10,087 nt of DNA, taken from positions 1 through 10,087 of the forward strand of contig JADGOD010000220.1 in the NCBI GenBank assembly GCA_017883125.1. Direction: 5' to 3'. Positions 1 through 5,653 of the stretch are shown in pieces (the stretch's first letter is position 1; each line of letters opens with the position of its first letter). This stretch comes from Acidimicrobiales bacterium. GTDB taxonomy: Bacteria; Actinomycetota; Acidimicrobiia; Acidimicrobiales; RAAP-2. The translations under genes and the position numbers were made by a program. Below the pieces are notes generated by a model. The model saw only the letters and a list, made by a program, of their open reading frames with translations, did no database searches and was not told the origin of the DNA.

Positions 1-1329
1 TATATGGTCATCCTGACAGCCCTTCCCTACGGTGGGTTTCCGACAGGATGGACCGGCTACGCGCCGCTCCAGAACCAAGCAGGTCCTGGGATGATGTCCT
101 ATCTCGTTGGATTCGCTCTCATCGGGATCGGAATGGGTGCTGCTGGGTTCAACCTGGCGGTGACCATCATCAACTACCGCGCTCCAGGGATGACATGGGG
201 TCGACTGCCGATCTTCGTCTGGTCGATCCTGGCGACAGCTTCGCTGTTGACGCTGGCCACCCCGGTCCTCATCGCTGCCGGTTTATTCGGGATCCTCGAC
301 CACACGGTGCAGACCGCCTTCTACGTGACCGAACATGGAGGCAGCTCGTACCTCTGGCAGAACCTGTTCTGGTTCTTCGGCCACCCCGAGGTGTATATCA
401 TGGCGCTGCCGGGCTTCGGCATCGTCGGTGAGATCTTGCCGGTCTTCACTCGCAAACCGCTCTTCGCATACAAGGTTGCGGCAGCCGGGATGATCGGCGT
501 GGCGCTGCTCTCGTTCTTCGTCTGGCAGCACCATCTGTTCCAGAGTGGGATCAACCCTGATATGCGCCCATTGTTCATGCTCACCACTGAGCTGATCTCG
601 ATCCCGACCGGGTTCATCTTCCTCGTCGGCATGGGAACCCTCTATCGGGCGAAGATCAGATTCGAGGTGCCGATGCTCTTCGCGTTGGCGCTCTTCTTCA
701 ACTTCCTCATCGGCGGCATCACCGGGGTGTTCCTGTCCGACGTCCCGGTGAACGTCACCGTTCACGGCGGCTTCTTCGTGCTGTCGCACTTCCACTACAC
801 GATCATGGGTGGACTGGTCTTCGCCTTCTTCGGGGGCTTGTACTTCTGGCTGCCGAAGATGACCGGGAAGACGATGAACAAGAAGCTGGGAATCGCACAT
901 TTCTGGATGATGTTCATCTTCTTCAATCTGACGTTCTTCCCGATGTTCATCATCGGGCTCCTCGGTCAGCCCCGACGGGTCTTCGAGTACCAGCACAACC
1001 TGCAGGTGCTCAACGACATCTCGTCGATCAGCGCGTTCTTCCTCGGTACCTCGTTCCTGATCTTCGCGGTGAACTTCGTCTGGTCGATCTTCATCAAGCC
1101 GACTCCAGCGCCGGCGAATCCGTGGGACTCTCTCGGCCTGGAGTGGCAGACGGCAAATCCGGTTCCGTACTACAACTTCGAGCGGATCCCCGTCATTCTG
1201 TCTGACCCCTACCACTACAGCGAGGAGAATGCCCCAGCCCTTGCCGACTTCGGGGACGAAGCGCTGGTGCCCTCAGGTTCAGGATCGAGCGCTTCGCCCG
1301 GTTCTGCTGAATCGGCGTCAGCCGAGTGA
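1..1329 (+). CDS. ctaD: Haem-copper cytochrome c oxidase subunit I, 5'-truncated by window edge
   Basis: Catalytic subunit of an A-type terminal oxidase, reducing O2 to water in the cytoplasmic membrane. The reading frame is open from base 1, so the start lies upstream; 442 codons are visible, with roughly 150 or more residues missing, including the first haem-a His and the D-channel entrance. Visible landmarks are the GWTGYAPL loop, the FFGHPEVY motif (CuB His at 382-384, Glu at 388-390, cross-linked Tyr at 394-396), the CuB pair HH (529-534), and SHFHY with the haem a3 His (787-789) and haem a His (793-795). The LGQPRR arginine pair that contacts haem propionates is also present. The Glu in HPEVY marks the A1 type. 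Two oddities: SIPTGFIF has Ile (616-618) where A1 oxidases carry the K-channel Lys, and VHGG has Gly (766-768) where HD is usual. The last 20 or so residues form a Ser/Gly/Ala tail. The stop overlaps a possible GTG of the next gene. Family assignment is very secure. Confidence 0.96.
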   Translation, partial: YMVILTALPYGGFPTGWTGYAPLQNQAGPGMMSYLVGFALIGIGMGAAGFNLAVTIINYRAPGMTWGRLPIFVWSILATASLLTLATPVLIAAGLFGILDHTVQTAFYVTEHGGSSYLWQNLFWFFGHPEVYIMALPGFGIVGEILPVFTRKPLFAYKVAAAGMIGVALLSFFVWQHHLFQSGINPDMRPLFMLTTELISIPTGFIFLVGMGTLYRAKIRFEVPMLFALALFFNFLIGGITGVFLSDVPVNVTVHGGFFVLSHFHYTIMGGLVFAFFGGLYFWLPKMTGKTMNKKLGIAHFWMMFIFFNLTFFPMFIIGLLGQPRRVFEYQHNLQVLNDISSISAFFLGTSFLIFAVNFVWSIFIKPTPAPANPWDSLGLEWQTANPVPYYNFERIPVILSDPYHYSEENAPALADFGDEALVPSGSGSSASPGSAESASAE

Positions 1330-1331
1330 GC

Positions 1332-1340
1332 GGAGGAGAG
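1332..1340 (+). promoter_or_regulatory. Shine-Dalgarno that decides the ctaE start
   Basis: The stretch GGAGGAGAG is a near-perfect anti-16S match, with GGAGG ending seven bases before GTG 1344. The alternative GTG at 1326 lies upstream of this element and has no comparable purine tract at the right distance. I therefore place the subunit III start at 1344. Confidence 0.75.
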
Positions 1341-1343
1341 AAC

Positions 1344-2009
1344 GTGTCTGATATCACCAATGTGAAGTCGCACGGCGACTTCACAGAGACGCCCGAGGAG
1401 CGAGAATTCGAGCTTCGAGCGGCGGTGGGTTCGTACTGGACGGGGGGGAGGCTCTTCATCGGCATCTACGCCTTCTTCCTGGCCTCGATCGCCTTCGCGT
1501 ACTTCTACCTTCGCTCGGCAAACAACGGTCAGCTCTGGCGTCCCCACAACGTGACCGCCCCCACGTATTTCGGTTGGGGGATCTTCGCGGCCACGCTGCT
1601 TGCTGGGCTCCTTGTCATCTACGGCCAGACACGACTCCGGACCGGTAGCGTCCTTGACTGGGAGGTCGCAGGCTGGACGGCTCTGCTCAGCATCCTCGTG
1701 GCGATCACGCTCCAGGTCTGGCAGCTGACCGAGCTCCCCTTCTTCCCCGGCTCGAGCGGCTACGCCTCAAGCTTCATCGGATGGGCGGTCGCCGACGTCG
1801 TGACTCTGCTGATCGGTGCCTATTGGCTCGAGACCATCCTGGCCAGATCTCTCCGACTTCGGAAGGATGGGGAGAAGGATGAACCGACGCACCTATCGAT
1901 GTCGGTTCAAGGTCAGCTGTTCCGCGCAAACGTCTCGGCCTGCACTTACTTCTGGGGCTTCGTGGTCCTTGGGAGCGCGCTGTTCTGGATGATGTTCTAT
2001 CTCATCTGA
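1344..2009 (+). CDS. ctaE: Cytochrome c oxidase subunit III, five-helix form
   Basis: Membrane subunit of the same oxidase; subunit III stabilises the catalytic core and proton uptake. The 221-residue product has a charged N-terminus, then five hydrophobic segments at about residues 38-58, 74-93, 108-130, 141-165 and 196-220. Family-like stretches are AFAYFYLR at the end of helix 1, AITLQVWQL in helix 3 and the C-terminal YFWGFVVLG...FYLI. This matches the short five-helix subunit III rather than the seven-helix mitochondrial form. The helix-1 Glu and the C-terminal His of many homologues are not seen, so the protein is somewhat divergent. Start: GTG 1344 is preferred because GGAGGAGAG lies 3 bases before it. 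A GTG at 1326, overlapping the ctaD stop, is in frame and would add six residues. It lies directly downstream of ctaD, so is co-transcribed. Confidence 0.88.
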   Translation: MSDITNVKSHGDFTETPEEREFELRAAVGSYWTGGRLFIGIYAFFLASIAFAYFYLRSANNGQLWRPHNVTAPTYFGWGIFAATLLAGLLVIYGQTRLRTGSVLDWEVAGWTALLSILVAITLQVWQLTELPFFPGSSGYASSFIGWAVADVVTLLIGAYWLETILARSLRLRKDGEKDEPTHLSMSVQGQLFRANVSACTYFWGFVVLGSALFWMMFYLI

Positions 2010-2086
2010 ACCACGCTGCCTGCCAGGGTGAGTCAGAATGAAGTAGTTGAATGTAGCCAGTTTCCTAGGGAAGGGCCGGTAGAGCC

Positions 2087-2203
2087 GTGACCACTGCAAC
2101 AGACCCGTACATCGGAGCTCAGGTTCTGACGCTTGTCTATCCGCTGGGGATCCTCTTCGCCGTACTGCTGTGGGGCTTCTTCCAGCGTCGATCTTCGAGG
2201 TGA
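2087..2203 (+). CDS. Small single-helix membrane protein of the oxidase operon (38 aa)
   Basis: Unnamed small ORF starting at GTG 2087, with 38 residues. A short polar N-terminus (TTATDPYIGAQ) is followed by one hydrophobic helix (about residues 14-31, LTLVYPLGILFAVLLWGFF) and a basic tail QRRSSR, predicting an N-out, C-in bitopic protein. Its TGA overlaps the ATG of the next gene as TGATG (2201-2205), an arrangement typical of coupled translation and unlikely by chance at both the codon and topology level. Terminal oxidase operons often carry such one-helix subunits (CcoQ- or subunit IV-like), so an accessory oxidase subunit or assembly peptide is likely by context. I do not recognise a specific family. 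The Shine-Dalgarno is weak (GGTAGAG just before GTG, or GAAGGG further up), which is the main doubt. Confidence 0.6.
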   Translation: MTTATDPYIGAQVLTLVYPLGILFAVLLWGFFQRRSSR

Positions 2204-3027
2204 TGGACGAGGCGGCTCCGAAGGGAGCCTCAGCCTCTCAACAGAGATTCAGGGTCTTCCTCTTCTTTCTTGGTGTGCTGACTCTGATCGTTAGCTTGGT
2301 ACCGCCGCTCTCCACTGAGGCTCGTCGCTATGAGTTCGTCGAAGCGATTCAGTTCAGCTTCCTCGCGGTGGTCGTTCCGGCACTCATCGTCTGCGGTGCA
2401 CAGTGGCGCAGGCTGGGGCTGGCAGGCCGCGAGGCGCCCGTGGTCAACGACGATGGAGCGGTTGTCGGGGGCGGTACGACTTGTCTCTTCGACCGTATGG
2501 CGATCCGCCGGCGGTTCGATCCGTCGTCGATTTCATCGTTCGCGGTTGCCATACTGTACTCAGCCGTGATCATCGTGTGGCGAGTTCCAACTGTGGTCGA
2601 TCAGCTCCAGCGCCATCCTTGGATCCTCTGGATCGAGGCGGTCGTCCTTGTTGGGGTCGGTGTCGCGATGTGGCTTGAACTCGTAGAGTCACCTCCGGTG
2701 ATACCTCGCCGCCCTCGACCCCATCGGGTTGCGATGGCGGCCGTGACGATGTGGGTGATCTGGACGATGGCCTACCTTGTCGGGCTTTCTGGCAACTCCT
2801 GGTACCACGGATTCGACCACCTTGCCGGACAGGGAATCAGCGTCTCGGCTGATCAGCAGCTCTCGACTGGCGTGATGTGGCTGTTGTCTGCCGCCGCGTT
2901 CATGCCCGTCGTCTTCTGGAACCTGGTCCAGTGGCTCCAGCAGGACGAGGATCCTGACGACGAGCTCTACCGGCTGATCCGCCAGGAGCGACGCGGGAGA
3001 ACGATCGACCGGTCCGCGGGCGAGTAG
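2203..3027 (+). CDS. CtaG-like cytochrome c oxidase assembly protein, divergent
   Basis: A 274-residue polytopic membrane protein with about six helices (near residues 18-36, 46-66, 109-127, 140-160, 178-196 and 223-245) and a charged cytoplasmic tail. It resembles the caa3-type CtaG family, whose members help build the copper centre of the oxidase. The matching landmarks are the QRHPWILWIE...MWLELVESPP region (family pattern HPxxHxxEHxxF...FWxPVxxPP), a YHGFDHL loop, and SADQQLSTGVMWL (family DQQLAGLLMW). The histidines that normally precede and follow these segments are missing: the HMxQHxLL stretch reads YEFVEAIQFSFL and LEH reads IEA. The ATG at 2203 is chosen because it overlaps the stop of the small ORF as TGATG; the frame is open upstream to 2170 without a better start. 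It is the last gene of the oxidase operon before a convergent junction. Family membership is probable; copper binding is doubtful. Confidence 0.68.
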   Translation: MDEAAPKGASASQQRFRVFLFFLGVLTLIVSLVPPLSTEARRYEFVEAIQFSFLAVVVPALIVCGAQWRRLGLAGREAPVVNDDGAVVGGGTTCLFDRMAIRRRFDPSSISSFAVAILYSAVIIVWRVPTVVDQLQRHPWILWIEAVVLVGVGVAMWLELVESPPVIPRRPRPHRVAMAAVTMWVIWTMAYLVGLSGNSWYHGFDHLAGQGISVSADQQLSTGVMWLLSAAAFMPVVFWNLVQWLQQDEDPDDELYRLIRQERRGRTIDRSAGE

Positions 3028-3029
3028 CA

Positions 3030-3067
3030 CTCCCTCGCCGAACCGCCCCGGCTCAGAACTGAGGGAG
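3030..3067. terminator. Possible bidirectional terminator hairpin at the convergent junction
   Basis: CTCCCTC (3030-3036) and GAGGGAG (3061-3067) form a perfect 7-bp inverted repeat. Inside it, GCCG (3037-3040) and CGGC (3049-3052) can extend the stem, leaving an 8-base loop and an 8-base bulge. It lies just after the CtaG-like stop at 3027 and overlaps the last codons of the minus-strand gene that ends at 3053, where a shared terminator is expected. There is no T-tract on either strand, so it is at best a weak or factor-assisted terminator. Confidence 0.35.
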
Positions 3068-3715
3068 AGCGGGAAGACTCGGCGGAGTCAAGGACGCGTG
3101 CAGGATGCGATCTGCGTTGAGAATGTCCTCGATCGCTTGCTGGCGGTCTTTGGCGAGGAGTGAGCTCTTCTTGGAGAGGTCCTGTGAACGGGCCGTAGCC
3201 TGAGGGTTGAGGTAGAGCGCCTGGATGTCTTCGATGGCAGCCAGGGCGTCTGAGGTGGCCCAGATCGTTACCGTGCTCAGCATCCGATCTACGTACTTGC
3301 CAGCCGCGGTGTCCTGGACCTGGATGTTGTTGGTCAGGTCGAAGATCGCACTGCTCGTGAATGAGCAGGCGGTCTGGTCGTCAGCGAGCATCTTGGATGC
3401 GTATTTGCGGTCGTAGGCGGTGAGCGTTCCCGTCTCGAACTCGTTGTAGATCGTGAATGTCTCTTGGACGGCGTAGCCGCAGCCAGCCAGATCCTGGTTG
3501 ATCTGCTTGATCGACGCGTTCTGGCTGGTGATGTCTTCTGCGTTGCTCACTGGCCCGGGGAGGTCGACGAGGATCGATGCCAGCACCAAGATCGCAATTC
3601 CTGCGGTGGCCAGGAACCAAGGGCGCTTGAACCACACGGCTCTCGTCATGGTCAGCGATGACGTGGGCATTGTCGCCGGTTCGAAGTCAACGGGTGGGCG
3701 GTGCTCAGGGCTCAT
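3053..3715 (-). CDS. Unrecognised membrane-anchored extracytoplasmic protein, coupled to SCO
   Basis: A 220-residue protein whose family I do not recognise. A short cytoplasmic N-terminus containing TRAVWFKRP leads into one hydrophobic helix (about 32-54, WFLATAGIAILVLASILVDL), followed by a roughly 165-residue domain outside the membrane. That domain is rich in Gln, Asn, Asp, Ser and Thr and looks mostly helical. It holds exactly two cysteines, C79 (AGCGYAV) and C117 (TACSFTS), which could form a disulfide, and ends in the proline-rich PPSLPALPQF. There is no CxxC or His-rich copper motif. Its ATG overlaps the SCO stop as ATGA (3712-3715), with AGGA eight bases upstream, so the two are probably made together. 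In-frame Met16 and Met23 are less likely starts. Function by context only: something linked to oxidase copper-centre assembly or the periplasmic side of the oxidase. Confidence 0.72.
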   Translation of the reverse strand: MSPEHRPPVDFEPATMPTSSLTMTRAVWFKRPWFLATAGIAILVLASILVDLPGPVSNAEDITSQNASIKQINQDLAGCGYAVQETFTIYNEFETGTLTAYDRKYASKMLADDQTACSFTSSAIFDLTNNIQVQDTAAGKYVDRMLSTVTIWATSDALAAIEDIQALYLNPQATARSQDLSKKSSLLAKDRQQAIEDILNADRILHASLTPPSLPALPQF

Positions 3716-4605
3716 GGTCGTGGTCCTGAGATGCTAACCGCGGTGCTAGCGATCCCCGCTGCGAACCGGCTGATCTCTTCGCCGGGCAGCGAGTATGAGC
3801 CGTTCGGTGCCTGGTTGGCGAACGGAAGCGCAAGGGTGCGAAGGCGTCCCTGCGGGTCGATGAAGTACATCACGTCATTATGCAAGGTCGTGCCATTGGC
3901 AGCCACGGCGACCTGAACTCCGTACGAGACCCAGCTGGCGTTGAGGTGGGGCAGCTCACCGTTGAGGAAGATGACGTTGTGGAGGGCATCGAGGCCTCCT
4001 GTTGTGAGCGCGGGCGGTGAGGTCTCGACCTTGGTCGCCGATGGGTTGGTGTTGATGACGACGAATTCCGTCGTCGCTGCGCTCGCTCCGAGAGCCGCGT
4101 CAGCCTGCTTGATCTCCTCGCTCAGCACGGGGCAGATGTCGTGACAGTCAACGTCGAAGAACGTCAGGACGACAACCTTGCCCTGCGCGCCGTAGAGCGT
4201 CCACGGCCTCATCGTCGGACCGCTGAGGCCATCGATGATGGGTGCCGGAGAGGAGCTCAGCCTCTTGAGTCCCATGAACCGATCGAGCGACCCGCCGAGC
4301 GAAGGCACTGTTGGTGCGATCTGGGAGGAAGGAGGTCCGGTGCCGACCAGGGTCGTCGTGGGGATCGACGATGCCGAGGCGCCATTGCCGAGGACGCGCT
4401 CTAGGGCCGTTCCGCCAAGCCCCAGGGCCGCGATGACCAGCGCTGTCCAGAGGATGAGACTGCGGGGAATCGGTGTGCGGCCGGACCGGAAGGCCACTGC
4501 GCGATCCTCGGCGGAGAGAGCCCCATCTGAGAACGCCCGGCTCCGCTCCTCGACGCTGAGGGGCCGAGAGGAGTCATGTCTTGGAGAGCTCTGAGTCTCG
4601 GTCAT
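3712..4605 (-). CDS. SCO1/SenC-family copper chaperone for cytochrome oxidase
   Basis: A 297-residue membrane-anchored thioredoxin-fold protein that delivers copper to, or reduces the cysteines of, the CuA site of oxidase subunit II. Layout: a cytoplasmic tail of about 48 residues, one transmembrane helix (about 49-70, SLILWTALVIAALGLGG), a Ser/Thr/Pro-rich linker, then the redoxin domain. The copper ligands are all present: CxxxCP as DCHDICP (Cys154 and Cys158, codons 4144-4146 and 4132-4134) and the distal His242 in LHNDVMYFIDP (codon 3880-3882). Start ATG 4603-4605 gives MTETQSS; it overlaps the stop of the upstream remnant as ATGA. A longer in-frame GTG at 4738-4740 would add an Arg-rich stretch unlike a signal or linker and is rejected. 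The cytoplasmic tail holds two copies of an LSxExRxxAFxxG motif. Its neighbour on the other side is the oxidase operon, which fits the role. Confidence 0.9.
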   Translation of the reverse strand: MTETQSSPRHDSSRPLSVEERSRAFSDGALSAEDRAVAFRSGRTPIPRSLILWTALVIAALGLGGTALERVLGNGASASSIPTTTLVGTGPPSSQIAPTVPSLGGSLDRFMGLKRLSSSPAPIIDGLSGPTMRPWTLYGAQGKVVVLTFFDVDCHDICPVLSEEIKQADAALGASAATTEFVVINTNPSATKVETSPPALTTGGLDALHNVIFLNGELPHLNASWVSYGVQVAVAANGTTLHNDVMYFIDPQGRLRTLALPFANQAPNGSYSLPGEEISRFAAGIASTAVSISGPRP

Positions 4606-4946
4606 CCGACGGGCGGCCCGGAGGTGATCACGGAGATCCAGTGTCGCAGCGAAGCCAAGCTCTGGGCGCCGACGCCGATGTGGACGACCTTGCCACTGGC
4701 ATCGATGAAGAAGGTGACGACTAGAGCGTTGAGGAGACACGGGTTAGCCACAGGGGCCGGTCGAGGCATCCGATGCCGTGAGGCGCTGGCCTTGCCTTGG
4801 TGGTGGTTCGATCGTGGTGCGGCCGGAGTGCCGCGAAGAGGATTCAGGCGGCGAGGAAGACCGCCGCCACACCGGTGAGCACCTTCCAAGCGAAGTCTGC
4901 TTCGGGTGAGATGCGAGGGAGCCGATTCCGGCGCTGCTGTACTCAT
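4602..4946 (-). pseudogene. Degraded thioredoxin-like (TlpA/ResA-type) redoxin remnant
   Basis: The frame ATG 4946 to TGA 4602 encodes 114 residues, but only the last 45 or so look like protein. NALVVTFFIDASGKVVHIGVG followed by SLASLRHWI matches the C-terminal strand-strand-helix of TlpA/ResA redoxins, whose usual pattern is GLPTTFFID..GK(I/V)V...G......L...I. The first 65 residues are Arg/Pro/Ser-rich out-of-frame-looking sequence without a CxxC active site, so the catalytic half of the fold is missing. The residue that should be the cis-proline before the TFFID strand is Val. The TGA overlaps the SCO ATG (ATGA, 4602-4605), suggesting this was once the first gene of the cassette. A GTG at 4749-4751 could still give a 49-residue peptide. 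I see no intact N-terminal half in the other minus-strand frames up to 4980. It may also act as a leader for SCO translation. Confidence 0.55.
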
Positions 4947-5038
4947 CCCCCGTCAACCACGGACCTAGCATAGCGGCCGGCTTCTATGCCGCATCGGGAC
5001 CTGAGGCGCTGCACGTCTCTGGTAGTCTCGTCAACAGC

Positions 5039-5071
5039 GTCGTAAAGCGGGTTCTGTGAGGCTCGTACGAC
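5039..5071 (+). promoter_or_regulatory. Predicted PyrR-binding RNA hairpin in the pyr operon leader
   Basis: The RNA folds as lower stem GUCGUA/UACGAC (5039-5044 with 5066-5071), a purine bulge AAG (5045-5047) on the 5' side, upper stem CGGGUU/GGCUCG (5048-5053 with 5060-5065, including U-G and G-U wobbles) and hexaloop CUGUGA (5054-5059). This is the known PyrR-binding architecture. The core reads GGUUCUGUGAGGCU against the remembered consensus ARUCCNGNGAGGYU: ten of twelve defined positions agree and the two changes keep wobble pairing. The hairpin ends one base before the GGGAGGAA Shine-Dalgarno of pyrR, and no intrinsic terminator follows. UMP- or UTP-bound PyrR would therefore be expected to block ribosome access, as described for mycobacterial pyr leaders, rather than to cause attenuation. 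Confidence 0.72.
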
Positions 5072-5083
5072 TGGGAGGAATCG

Positions 5084-5653
5084 GTGGCAGATCCCGAGCG
5101 TCGACACACGCGGCCCCTGGGCTCGGTGTTCGTTGCCCATGCCGAGATCCTCTCTGCTGACGACCTGAACCGGGCTCTGACGCGCATGGCGCACGAGATC
5201 GTCGAGCGCAACCACGGGATCGACGACGTCGTCCTTATCGGCCTACAGACCGGCGGCGTGGCCATCGCCGAGCGGCTGGCCGAGCTGCTGATCGAGATCG
5301 AGGGCTCAGCGCCTCCTGTTGGCTCGCTCGATGTCGCGTTCTACCGTGACGACATCGGACTGCGCCCAGTGCTCCCCGAGGCCGCCACCGACATCCCCTG
5401 CGACCTCACCGGGAAGGTGGTCGTGGTGGTCGACGACGTGCTCTTCACGGGCCGGACCGTGCGGGCTGCGCTCAACGCACTCGGTGACTATGGCCGTGCG
5501 GCACAGATCCAGCTGGCCGTGGTCGTCGACCGGGGGCACCGCGAGCTCCCGATCCGCCCTGACTTCGTCGGCAAGAACCTGCCCACCTCACGCGAAGAGC
5601 TGGTCGACGTGTCGATGAAGGGTGTCTCGCTCGGCCGGCTGGAGTCCCGGTGA
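5084..5653 (+). CDS. pyrR: Bifunctional pyr operon regulator / uracil phosphoribosyltransferase PyrR
   Basis: Cytoplasmic 189-residue type I phosphoribosyltransferase fold. PyrR binds pyr mRNA when charged with uridine nucleotides and can also make UMP from uracil and PRPP. The PRPP-binding signature VVVVVDDVLFTGRT (Asp117-Asp118) is intact, and so are the PyrR-typical segments LIGLQTGGVAIAERL, VAFYRDDI, AVVVDRGHRELPIRPDFVGKNLPT and the terminal VSMKGVSL. Length is standard for the family. The GTG start at 5084 is set by GGGAGGAA (5073-5080) and by family N-termini with a short variable lead. It is the first gene of the pyr operon, preceded by its own predicted RNA target, implying feedback control of the whole operon. 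Its TGA overlaps the pyrB GTG as GTGA (5650-5653). Confidence 0.95.
   Translation: MADPERRHTRPLGSVFVAHAEILSADDLNRALTRMAHEIVERNHGIDDVVLIGLQTGGVAIAERLAELLIEIEGSAPPVGSLDVAFYRDDIGLRPVLPEAATDIPCDLTGKVVVVVDDVLFTGRTVRAALNALGDYGRAAQIQLAVVVDRGHRELPIRPDFVGKNLPTSREELVDVSMKGVSLGRLESR

Noticed and set aside
283..1215. 310-residue open frame antisense to ctaD
   Set aside because: Extremely Glu/Arg/Asp/His-rich product, the usual mirror image of a GC-rich membrane-protein gene; the plus strand has unmistakable oxidase motifs.
2010..2086. Gap between subunit III and the small ORF as a terminator or promoter region
   Set aside because: Contains only short palindromes such as CCTAGG; no stable hairpin with a T-tract and no convincing promoter, so the genes are treated as one operon.
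4606..4740. Longer SCO start at GTG 4740
   Set aside because: It would add 45 Arg-rich residues lying in another frame over the redoxin remnant; the ATG at 4605 is placed by the ATGA overlap and gives a normal SCO layout.
4967..4972. TATGCT on the minus strand as a promoter for the SCO cassette
   Set aside because: No matching -35 hexamer at the right distance; not strong enough to list.
4973..4992. GCGGC...GCCGC hairpin in the pyr leader as an attenuator
   Set aside because: Only 5 bp around a 10-base loop with no T-tract, and it probably lies upstream of the transcript start.
5023..5028. TAGTCT as a -10 box for the pyr operon
   Set aside because: It fits TANNNT and would start transcription just before the PyrR hairpin, but no -35 element is visible at 16-18 bases upstream, and such hexamers occur by chance.
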